Part shown: positions 29,617 through 38,085 of the stretch, in pieces
How positions within the stretch are numbered: position 1 is the stretch's first letter
How the letters are laid out: every line of letters begins with the position of its first letter
Origin: Chaetoceros tenuissimus
Taxonomy: Eukaryota; Bacillariophyta; Thalassiosirophyceae; Chaetocerotales; Chaetocerotaceae
Assembly: GCA_021927905.1 (NCBI GenBank)
Contig: BLLK01000020.1
Coordinates: 248,001 to 312,000, forward strand
Direction of reading: 5' to 3'
Length of the DNA stretch: 64,000 nt
Notes under the pieces: generated by a model
Seen by the model: only the letters and a program-made list of their open reading frames with translations
What the model was told of the DNA's origin: nothing
Databases searched by the model: none
Translations under genes and position numbers: made by a program

Positions 29617-30213
29617 TCACTCGGAACGATTCCATGCATCAAAAGGATTCAAGTTATCCCATTCTGTCTTCATATCATCCAAATATTTATCTTCAGCCTC
29701 AGTATCAAGAGTATCCATGATTTCATCTTGCAAAAGGTCCACCTCTTCACTATCAAGATACATGTCAACTTCATCGCCTTCATGAAACGTATCACTGACA
29801 CTGACTCGACTCATCAATTCCAAAACATCAGTCTTGATAGAATCAACTTCTTCATCTTCAAACAAGCATTCGTGACCTCTTTGCAAATGAAGTTGAACAG
29901 ATTTGAGAACAGCAATTTGTTCCGCGAGCTGCATCAATTTTTCATCAAAGGTTTCCATAATACGAAGTCGATCGTAGGAGTTCACATTGTCGTAACTTGT
30001 TACAAGGTTCTGAAGAGGACCATTGAGGTCTGGATCTGTTTCATAAAGATCTAATAGCCATTCAATGTTATGAGAAGCGTCTTCTTGTGCATCGAGGTGA
30101 AGAGGCTTCACTGCCGAACTGGAAATGAAATTCTTGGGAGGGAGCACAAAAGCTGTCGTGTTTGTAATTGTATTCAAGGCTACTATTGCTGCTACGCTGA
30201 AAGGACTGACCAT
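29617..30213 (-). CDS. Plastid-targeted hypothetical protein
   Basis: 198 residues. The N-terminus is a signal peptide (VSPFSVAAIVALNTITN) ending in TTAFVLPP, matching the A|F junction (ASAFAP-type) that sends diatom proteins across the four plastid membranes, followed by a Ser-rich transit stretch. The mature part is acidic and helical with no recognised domain; motifs such as HNIEWLLDLYETDPDLNGPL and a run of Asp/Glu near the end are visible. Location in the plastid stroma is a fair inference from the Phe after the cleavage site. Function unknown. Confidence 0.72.
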   Translation of the reverse strand: MVSPFSVAAIVALNTITNTTAFVLPPKNFISSSAVKPLHLDAQEDASHNIEWLLDLYETDPDLNGPLQNLVTSYDNVNSYDRLRIMETFDEKLMQLAEQIAVLKSVQLHLQRGHECLFEDEEVDSIKTDVLELMSRVSVSDTFHEGDEVDMYLDSEEVDLLQDEIMDTLDTEAEDKYLDDMKTEWDNLNPFDAWNRSE

Positions 30214-30719
30214 CTTTGAATCTATATTTTTGATAGTAATTTGTAGAAAGGCTTCTTTGGGAATGAATCAATTGAATTCTTGTATTGCATCAAAAGATAC
30301 CATACCATTCCAAAAGATATGTTGGAAATTCTTTTGCTGTGACATCGGAGTTCTCATCGCGTCGACGAAATTCCTTCCCACTTTTCTAAAATTTGAAACA
30401 GCGGGTTGTACTTGATTTTTTCCCTTCCCACACAACTTCAAAGAAATGATAAGAATAAACTGTAGAGCTTATTTATAATAAATATAATTCTATTCATTTA
30501 TGCATGGGATATTTCTCTTTTTATGATATAGATTTACTGCTAAAGAAACCCGTGAGCAATTCAAAAAGAATTAAAAAACTCAGTGATTCAGCTTACGAAG
30601 TAAAATTAGATAGACTCGTAATATAGTAGTATTTGTTTCCATAAAAGTATGTTATAATATTATATTTATTTAGTATACAAAACTGGTTCCGAAAAACGGA
30701 GTAAAAATTGTGAGAAGAT
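30214..30719. other. Intergenic stretch
   Basis: 506 bp, AT-rich; promoter side of the plastid gene and 3' side of the silicon transporter. No gene or RNA recognised. Confidence 0.35.
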
Positions 30720-32216
30720 TTAAGCCTCTCCTCCCTCAACCTTTGAAAGGTACTCTCCAACAGATGGGTCCTTCTTCATAAGCTTCTGAAGGGACTTTGG
30801 TGCAGAGTCATAGAAAGCTGGAAGCTTACCCATGTGTCCTGCTCCAACTGGTACGTGGGAAGAGTGATCTCCCATCTCTCCCTTAGCACGCTCCTCAGCA
30901 GTTCCAATGTATACCTCATCACGCTGGTATCCCATAATCTTTCTGTGTACAGCAGCAATTACCCAAGCAGCTCCACAAAGTCCGGTTGCCTCAAGAAGAA
31001 GACAAAGATTGAGAAGGATGTAGGTGAATGGAGAAGAAAGGAAAGCAATTGGGAAAGCAGAAGCTACAAGCTGCCAAGAGATGGATGCACAGATGGTGGT
31101 GATAAGTGCTCCAAGGAATCCAAATCCGAAGAACTCTTGAAGTCCATCAGATACTCCGAATACGTTGTCCTCTCCCTCTGGGATAGATACAGAGGTTACA
31201 CGAGCAACGAAGAACATACAGGATACAACACAAAGCTGACGTCCAATCATGAATCCTGGAAGGTTGTGTCCCTCTCCACGGAAAAGAAGCTCACAGGTTT
31301 TCTTAGCCCATTTAGAGTCTCCACGCTCAGATTCCTGAATCTTGGATACAGCGAAGAAAGCAATTTGCATACCCTCAAGCATACCTACAACGGACATGAG
31401 GAAGAAGAAGATAAGAGTAGCGAGCCATGCTGGAACTCCCTCCCACATAGTAGTCTTTCCTTGGAAAAGAGCCTGAAGGGTAACAGCGAAACATCCGATA
31501 AGGATAGCAAGAGAGTAAAGACATCTGATCCAGAAGAAAGCAGCCTGTGCAGGGGTACGTGGATCCTCGTTAGACTCAATCTTCTTTCCAGCCATAGCAG
31601 CAACAGCCATCTGAATAAGGTAGGAAGAGTGAACAAGTCCAGAGAACTCAACAGCCATAGCTACCCAAAGAGTGAAAAGTGCAAAGTAGGTGTTGATGTA
31701 GTCAAGCATACAGTGGGAAGCGTTAACCTGAGTGTTAAGCTGTCCAACGTTACATGTAAAAAGAATCATAGCAAGTCCGGTCTGGAAGAAAACAGTGATG
31801 ACCCAGTCAGGCATTCCCCAAAGTGTAGCTCCTCCAAGAGGACCTCCAGAAACGTTAACACTGAAAACAACAAATACAACCATGAACTGACGTCCGAGAA
31901 GGTATCTGTCAAGGTTATCTCCCTTGTTGGTGATGGAAGTACACTTGTATGAGATTGGGTGAGAATCTCTGTAAAGCTCCTTGTTTACTGGCGCAAGTCC
32001 TACAAGGGAAGCCTGTCCTCCCTCAACCATGGTGAGCCAAAGGATAGCAACCCAGATAAGAACGTAAGCTGCAGCTGGATGTGAATCAGCAGAAAGGTTG
32101 GTCTGTCTGGTTGCGATCAATCCCATGATACATACAATGGAAAAGATAAGAAGGCACATGGAGTAGAACCCCTTGAATGCGTTAAGCGGATTTGATAGTG
32201 CTGAAGAGTCTCCCAT
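30720..32216 (-). CDS. SIT: Silicon transporter (SIT)
   Basis: 498 residues, single exon, about ten membrane spans. SITs take up silicic acid, with sodium, across the plasma membrane for frustule building. The paired signature is complete: EGGQ (65-68) and GRQ (108-110) in the first half, EGMQ (281-284) and GRQ (325-327) in the second, which reflects the internal five-plus-five repeat. The CMLD motif (169-172) is also present. N- and C-termini are cytosolic by family topology; the C-terminus ends in a charged, partly helical tail. Codon use differs sharply from neighbours: over 372 consecutive codons no TTA, CTA or TCA occurs, so the opposite strand is open for the same length. Such bias suggests high expression. 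Diagnostic of a silicifying lineage. Confidence 0.96.
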   Translation of the reverse strand: MGDSSALSNPLNAFKGFYSMCLLIFSIVCIMGLIATRQTNLSADSHPAAAYVLIWVAILWLTMVEGGQASLVGLAPVNKELYRDSHPISYKCTSITNKGDNLDRYLLGRQFMVVFVVFSVNVSGGPLGGATLWGMPDWVITVFFQTGLAMILFTCNVGQLNTQVNASHCMLDYINTYFALFTLWVAMAVEFSGLVHSSYLIQMAVAAMAGKKIESNEDPRTPAQAAFFWIRCLYSLAILIGCFAVTLQALFQGKTTMWEGVPAWLATLIFFFLMSVVGMLEGMQIAFFAVSKIQESERGDSKWAKKTCELLFRGEGHNLPGFMIGRQLCVVSCMFFVARVTSVSIPEGEDNVFGVSDGLQEFFGFGFLGALITTICASISWQLVASAFPIAFLSSPFTYILLNLCLLLEATGLCGAAWVIAAVHRKIMGYQRDEVYIGTAEERAKGEMGDHSSHVPVGAGHMGKLPAFYDSAPKSLQKLMKKDPSVGEYLSKVEGGEA

Positions 32217-33123
32217 TTTGATTTGTTTTGATGTTCTTGTATGGAGAACACATAAAAGATTTTATGAGAGAAAGAATATGTGATTTTCAATGAAAATGAA
32301 AAAAAATATGGAAAAGAAAAGTGAGCCGAGTCGAGGAAGCCATACTTCTGGTAGTCTGCATCGCCGAAATGGCCTTTTTGAAGCTAAATGACTCTGATAC
32401 AAAAGGATTGTGCTGTTTGCTAGTGAGAGATTGCGAACACTCCAAAAAACGTTGAGCCTGCGTGTCTTATAATGAACCAATCGTAGTGTCAAATGTGTAA
32501 ATTAGGTCGATAAAGTTTTGAAAATTTCCAATGATGAGCGTTGGAGCTGTCTGTTTTAAGTCGTGGAGAATGGAGTAGAATTTCGAGAAAGATTGAAGAA
32601 GTAGAAGAATCATCAACCAGATGGACGCTTTTGATCTGTTATGTTGAGCTTCTATGTTTGTGCAAGTGAAGCTGAGAATGTATGCATGTTGTAGCTAACA
32701 ATTCAGAATATATTTGGTATTGTTGTAAATTTGGCTTTACAAATGTCCGCATGTGCTAGCATAGAAGAATGTACAACAATTGATCAAAAAAATATTTTGG
32801 ATGCTTGTATCTATTTTACAAATAATAATATTCGTGAGATATGTTCTTTGATGCTATCTTTCAATATATTACAATTGTGAATTCGTATAAGCACTCTTTG
32901 GTTGTTTTCTTTTCATCTTTACCAATAAACAATTTTTATAAAGAAGTGAAGTTCAATCACTTCCTTGTTCTACTGCTTGTCACTTTATTTTCTGAATTCA
33001 GCTGCTACGATATGCAATATACATATTCCTTCCCATCGAAGAAATATTGAACATAATGTAGATCTACAATATGGCTTTCATATTACATTCAAACATACTT
33101 CTTATGTCAACTCATTTACTCAT
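32217..33123. promoter_or_regulatory. Upstream region of the silicon transporter
   Basis: About 900 bp without a supportable gene. It should contain the promoter of the SIT gene (minus strand) and the 3' flank of the next gene. No specific element picked out. Confidence 0.35.
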
Positions 33124-33915
33124 TCACTCCCATTCATGAATCACGGCTGCAAGTAAGAAAGCCCATCCTAGAATCTGTACCCCAGCGAGAAATATAGCAG
33201 TGTATAAAATTCTAATTGCCGATCGACCTCGAAACGCCATATTAGGCAGAATATGTCCATTCTCCAATCTCGCCCTTTCTTCTCTAGGCGAGGCCTTAAT
33301 TCTCAAATCTCGAGTATGACCATGCAATTGAATACATCGCTCATCACTTTGAATTTGACGAAAGTAAACCTGTTGCTGTACATCCACATTAGACCCCGCA
33401 GCTATAATTGCAGGAAGAGTCACAATCACCGTCAATAGTCCAACAGTAGCAGTTATAAATCTCGAAGCATTCGACGCATCGGTAGCGGTAATATATGCCG
33501 CCATTAAAAAAGATTGTGCGAGAATGATCCATGATACTCGATGATTCAATAATTCATCTTCATGTGTTATTACCGATCGAAAGACTTCAAATCTATTCAT
33601 TTCTTCTGTAGTTGCTTCTTTTTTGTTTGTATTTGGAATGACTTGATTCAGTACATTTCGTAATTGAGTCAGATCTGTGATATTTGTTTTGACATATCCT
33701 TTTGGAAATAAAGAATGTAATTCTTGAGAGGTTTCTAGTTCGTTTGCTTCTATTAGCATAGCTTTTGAGTTTTCATGGTGTTTACCAGCATCCGAAATTA
33801 GCCATAGGTCTCTCTCGATAGAAGAAGCCTTGTCTCTCTTTAGTAGAATCTTGAATGATTCTTCTTCTTCTTTCTTGTCTGCTTTATTCATTGTAGAGCT
33901 AGAGTGCCAGTTCAT
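33124..33915 (-). CDS. Hypothetical multi-span membrane protein
   Basis: 263 residues from the first in-frame ATG. A charged cytosolic-like N-terminal half (about 120 residues) is followed by HEDELLNHRVSWIILAQSFL, a membrane segment, then FITATVGLLTVIVTLPAIIA, a charged loop with RQIQSDERCIQLHGHTRDLR, and a last span (LYTAIFLAGVQILGWAFLLA). The HRVSW segment resembles one I recall from uncharacterised bacterial membrane proteins, which I could not verify. No catalytic motif is visible. Function unknown. Confidence 0.65.
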   Translation of the reverse strand: MNWHSSSTMNKADKKEEEESFKILLKRDKASSIERDLWLISDAGKHHENSKAMLIEANELETSQELHSLFPKGYVKTNITDLTQLRNVLNQVIPNTNKKEATTEEMNRFEVFRSVITHEDELLNHRVSWIILAQSFLMAAYITATDASNASRFITATVGLLTVIVTLPAIIAAGSNVDVQQQVYFRQIQSDERCIQLHGHTRDLRIKASPREERARLENGHILPNMAFRGRSAIRILYTAIFLAGVQILGWAFLLAAVIHEWE

Positions 33916-34270
33916 TAGAGTCAAGACATTGTTTCATAGCTCTGTATTAGTTTCTATGTATAAAAATATTCGAACAAAAAATATATAACACGATGTTCAT
34001 GTATGCTTGCTTGCCTGTTCGTTCATCAGTTCATCAGCATACAATGACACCGCTAGGATGACGTGTTGACGAGCTAAATTTCATGAAAGTTCGCATATGA
34101 TGACGTCATAATTCTCCGTATGTTTGTCTGCATGAAGATCTGTTTTTTGCACAGTCTTCAACTTGCTATTTCCATCTCATCTACTATTGGCTGTTCAAAG
34201 AGCAAACATTAATCAATAGTGTGCAATGTCTGCAATAATAGTACATTACATGTATGAATAGAGTTACTTG
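33916..34270. promoter_or_regulatory. Divergent intergenic region
   Basis: 355 bp between oppositely oriented genes. It contains the CRE-like sequence TGACGTCA (34100-34107), a possible bZIP site, plus a nearby TGACG. Confidence 0.4.
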
Positions 34271-35608
34271 ATGAAAGGGAATGATGTCATGTTGGCAAGG
34301 TCGAGGTCAAAGAATCCACAAAAGATTAATAATGAGGGGGTGATGGAGGACATTCCCATCAACACTTCTTCATCATCCAAAAGAAAGAAGCGGCGTCTCA
34401 TCCAAACTAGAATGTCTAGTAGTTGCTTCAAATATACAATGGTACTACTGAGCGTCTTGGTCTTATCTGAATCTGTATTATATAGATTCAGATTCAAGGA
34501 GCAAGGAAGATACAGCAAGCAGGTGACAAAGACGGATGCACTCCTCCAAGTAACGTCGACAGCAAAGCTTCATGTTCCATCGAGGGCTTTTCCAGTTTAT
34601 CCTCATTCCTTTCCATGCATTCAAGAAGAAAGTACAGATAAAGATACAGGAATCATATTCATAAAAATACACAAATCTGCAAGTTCGACTATATCTAACC
34701 TTGTCAAAAGATGGAGTAAAAACAAAGCCATCCATCCTAACATGAAACAATGCAAAGCACACTTTCAACACGCATTTGCATGGTCATTGCCCAAATTAGA
34801 CAAACGAATACGAGAGAAATCGTTTCTGTTTACATTTATACGAGAACCGACGGAACGATTCGTGAGTGATTTCAATTATCATGGAATATCCAAACAGAAA
34901 CAATACAACGAAGCAAATTTGGCAAATTTTCAAAATTTCACTATAAACATGAAAAAGAATGAATTTTATCCTGGTTATGGAGGATATACATTTCAATACA
35001 TGACGACCCAAAAGGAAAAAGTACCACCGATTGCAAATTCAAAAAAGTATTGGAATCCCAGCAAACCAAATATAGTCCAACAACCTCATGCATTGATATC
35101 TCATGTGGATGATCTCTTACAAGAATATGATTTTATAGGGATTGCTTCTAGAATGGATGAAAGTCTGGTGGCACTTACCTTTCTATTGAAAATACCACTA
35201 GATAGTGTCATCTACGTTCGATCGAGGAAAACATCAGGAGGGTATGATTTCAATGCTGTCAAGAACGAATGCTTTTTTATGCAAAAGACTGAGGCGACTC
35301 AAGATTTAAAACAGTATCTTGCTTCAGATCAATGGAAAGTGAGTATAGCTGGTGATATACTCTTGTACAAAGCTGTGAATCTTAGTTTAGACAAGACTAT
35401 TGAACTGATTGGGAGAGAAAAGTTTGAGACACGAATGAACAAGTATCTAGAGTTGAAGAATATGGTGGATGATATTTGCGGTGAAGCTCAATGCTCGAGA
35501 TGCTCAGCTACCGGAGAAGTTATAGATTTAACACGGATGGAAAAAGATAAAAGATGCAAGGTGGAATGGTGCATTCAAGCTGCTCGTATAAAACTAAAAC
35601 AAAAGTGA
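34271..35608 (+). CDS. Type II membrane sulfotransferase (carbohydrate type)
   Basis: 445 residues from the ATG at 34271. Basic N-terminus (RKKRRLIQTR), signal anchor (YTMVLLSVLVLSESVLY, about 58-74), short stem, then the PAPS loop GIIFIKIHKSASSTISNLV (about 128-146) and the 3'-phosphate motif FLFTFIREPTERFVSDF (about 184-200). HKSxSST is the form seen in galactose-3-O-sulfotransferases and related Golgi glycan enzymes, so sulfation of a sugar in the Golgi lumen is the likely reaction. Several Cys pairs near the C-terminus (CGEAQCSRC) suggest disulfides. Neighbours are receptor genes; tail to tail with the one at 35637. Confidence 0.85.
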   Translation: MKGNDVMLARSRSKNPQKINNEGVMEDIPINTSSSSKRKKRRLIQTRMSSSCFKYTMVLLSVLVLSESVLYRFRFKEQGRYSKQVTKTDALLQVTSTAKLHVPSRAFPVYPHSFPCIQEESTDKDTGIIFIKIHKSASSTISNLVKRWSKNKAIHPNMKQCKAHFQHAFAWSLPKLDKRIREKSFLFTFIREPTERFVSDFNYHGISKQKQYNEANLANFQNFTINMKKNEFYPGYGGYTFQYMTTQKEKVPPIANSKKYWNPSKPNIVQQPHALISHVDDLLQEYDFIGIASRMDESLVALTFLLKIPLDSVIYVRSRKTSGGYDFNAVKNECFFMQKTEATQDLKQYLASDQWKVSIAGDILLYKAVNLSLDKTIELIGREKFETRMNKYLELKNMVDDICGEAQCSRCSATGEVIDLTRMEKDKRCKVEWCIQAARIKLKQK

Positions 35609-35636
35609 TTATATATAACATTAGGTTTCAAAATAA

Positions 35637-36905
35637 TCATGGATGGTGCATGGATGCACGGAGTCTATACCTTGCAAAGTACATGATATTCAGAATCTCT
35701 TCAGCCCTCGAAGTATCCAAATCATAGGGAAGCCTATTGTCTTCCTCTTCCTCTTCTTGGTCTTCCTCATCATCATTGACGGATTCTTCGACTTCCGTAA
35801 ATCGTAAACGTCGACGATTCATTAGACGCTGATTATCATTTGCTCGTCTAATGGTTGGTGTCAACTGTTGCACGTCAATCATGGAAGGTATATCTCCACC
35901 GGTTAGGATGATGATCAAAAACAGCTTCAATCTAGGTATATCGGGGTGCATCTCTTCCAATTTCAAGACCTTGGGGCGGGTATAAATCAAGATATTGAAT
36001 ATCCCGCCAAGAGGAGTGATGGTGGTAAGCCAAAACCGCCATTGTGGTTCATCTACCACATTAGCGAACCTCATTTGGATAGCAGCAATTACAGGGCCCA
36101 AGTATACAAAGAAGAATACAGCAATGTAACGTAGAGATTGATGAAAGGCTTCTTTTGTAAGAAAAAGTCTAGTCCTTGCTCTTCGTTCGGCGGCACGACC
36201 ATTGTTCTCGGTATCTGCCTCTCGGTTCGAGTCCGATACCGGTAGATTACTTTCAACTTTGAATACATGATGTGTCGTCAAAGCAAGAGTGACAATCAAG
36301 GCAAGATAAAGAGCTCCAAAGAAAAGTCCAAGAAATAGCATTATGGTACTTGATGCACTTTCACCTCTTTCACATACCATATCACTAGATTTGTCACAGC
36401 CTGGAGGATAAGTGCCAATAGTACATACAGATCCTTTATTCTGCGGATTGAGGCTACCCGTTAAAAGAGCAGATATGGCAGCACTCAAGGACAGTAAAAG
36501 TATCGCAAGATGAAGGTATTTCTCTTCCTTCTTGGCAAAACCTTTGGCTGTAACCTTGTACTTGATTCTTCTCATGAAATAATATGTCAAAAAGACGGTG
36601 TAATAGATAGTACAGCAAAAGCCCATTATGAAAATAAAACCGATGGCTTCACATGATTCTGTTGTTCCAATGGCAAAGAGTGCATTGGGATTATCTTCAG
36701 GACCCATGAATGGAGACAGCAACATTCCAAGTGAGAAGAGAATGTCAGATAGACTCAACCCGAATATGATCCTAGAGTAAGGAGAAGCCAGACCAGTTTT
36801 TGCTTCAGTGAGAATCATTAGAACAATGAATAATGAAGCTAAACATGATATACCTGAGTTGATGCATTTGAAAACTTGGGCGGTCTCGAAGCTTGCAGTA
36901 CTCAT
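35637..36905 (-). CDS. Seven-TM receptor-like protein A (GPCR-like)
   Basis: 422 residues with seven predicted spans. Recognisable points: TM2 SRIIFGLSLSDILFSLGMLL, TM3 AIGFIFIMGFCCTIYYTVFL followed by YYFMRRIKYKV, an extracellular loop with three Cys, a long charged third loop, TM6 after LTKEAFHQSLRYIAVFFFVY, and TM7 ending in FNILIYTRP. The last motif occupies the place of the NPxxY-type end of GPCRs. The acidic tail carries a run of Asp/Glu. Fits the cAMP-receptor/rhodopsin-like receptors reported from diatoms; ligand unknown. Paralogue of the gene at 40342 and of remnants at 37349 and 41960. Confidence 0.72.
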   Translation of the reverse strand: MSTASFETAQVFKCINSGISCLASLFIVLMILTEAKTGLASPYSRIIFGLSLSDILFSLGMLLSPFMGPEDNPNALFAIGTTESCEAIGFIFIMGFCCTIYYTVFLTYYFMRRIKYKVTAKGFAKKEEKYLHLAILLLSLSAAISALLTGSLNPQNKGSVCTIGTYPPGCDKSSDMVCERGESASSTIMLFLGLFFGALYLALIVTLALTTHHVFKVESNLPVSDSNREADTENNGRAAERRARTRLFLTKEAFHQSLRYIAVFFFVYLGPVIAAIQMRFANVVDEPQWRFWLTTITPLGGIFNILIYTRPKVLKLEEMHPDIPRLKLFLIIILTGGDIPSMIDVQQLTPTIRRANDNQRLMNRRRLRFTEVEESVNDDEEDQEEEEEDNRLPYDLDTSRAEEILNIMYFARYRLRASMHHP

Positions 36906-37348
36906 GATCTTTGTAAAGATTATGGGAGTATATATCTAGTTTTAAATGAAGGAATTAGTAGAGAGAGAGAATAGCTGTGCCGTCTGCCGTCTGCTGTCTG
37001 CTCGAATGCATGATCATTTCTCATCCGAACTTGTAAGTATTACTGTCATAATTATCAATGTAACGTAATAGATACCAAGTACATATGTACAAATCATGAC
37101 GTACTTCTTCATCATGAGAAGCAAGAACATTCCCACTTTGATTCCCGCTTAATTTTTGAAGATCAATCTTTTTCAAATAAATTGAAGCTTGAAGTACAAG
37201 ACAATGATGATAATCTATTGACGCCATCAAAAGAGCATAGGGGGAAGACTGTGGTATCTATCTGATAGGAAAAAGGTGTCGTGGAACCATTGAGAATACA
37301 AATAAATACTAATGATTATTTCATATTGTGAGTATGTTTATAAAATAT
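36906..37348. other. Intergenic stretch in receptor cluster
   Basis: About 440 bp. A minus frame at 37021-37230 (69 codons) is isolated and unrecognised. Otherwise nothing. Confidence 0.35.
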
Positions 37349-37835
37349 TTAGGAGAATAAATAAGAAAACCATGAAACATTTGACGAATTATAACTTTCG
37401 TCGAGTGCATTTGAAGCAGCTGAAATATTCAAATCATAAGAAAGCATGTCATCAAAGAAATCTTGGCTGTTTACCTCTTCATCATTGAGTTGTTCATTAT
37501 CCTGCTGTTGAGCATTTTCATCTGGCTGTATTGTACGTAAATCTGCAATAGATGGTATTTCGCCACCAGTAAGAACAATGACTAAAAATATCCTGAATAC
37601 ATGTGTGCTTGGATAGCTTTCCTTCATCTTCATTACCTTTGGCCGAGTGTAAATCAAGATATTGAAAATTCCACCAAGTGGAGTTAGGCTAGAGATGAAC
37701 CAAAAGCGCCACTCCGGCTCTTTTACTTCATTCAGAAACTTCTTTTGAATATTGCTAATTAGCAGTGGTAGATAGACCACACAGAACGCAAGGATGTACA
37801 AAATCGACTGGTGAAGGGCTTGCTTGTTTTTTGAA
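37349..37835 (-). pseudogene. Seven-TM receptor-like gene B, 3' remnant
   Basis: Only the last third of the receptor remains: from NKQALHQSILYILAF (matching LTKQAFHQSLLYILAF in the paralogue) through WRFWFISSLTPLGG and FNILIYTRPKVMKMKESYP to a changed acidic tail ending WFSYLFS. Upstream of about 37835 the similarity stops and no TM1-TM5 coding is found. It therefore appears to be a truncated duplicate. The retained part has no stops, so it decayed recently or is a relic exon. Confidence 0.7.
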
Positions 37836-38085
37836 AAATGGAAAAGGTTCGCTCAGGCTGTAGACAGGCTTCTCAGTAGTGTCTTTCTACGACATTTCTG
37901 AAATTTTTATCTAACGGCTCAAGCAAAAGGCTCATTATTCTTCATTGCATCTTGCACAATGCACAACCTGCAACAAGCGATTTTGCAGAATGCAGAACTC
38001 AAATCACCACAAACCAAAAGCTACTTGAAGGTACACAGGGCCATATGTAATCAAGAAAACTTTTCCAAACAATGAAAATATAAAA

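Noticed and set aside
30834-31952. 372-codon open frame opposite the silicon transporter
   Set aside because: Codon-aligned antisense of the SIT gene; it is open only because TTA, CTA and TCA are avoided. Composition is not protein-like.
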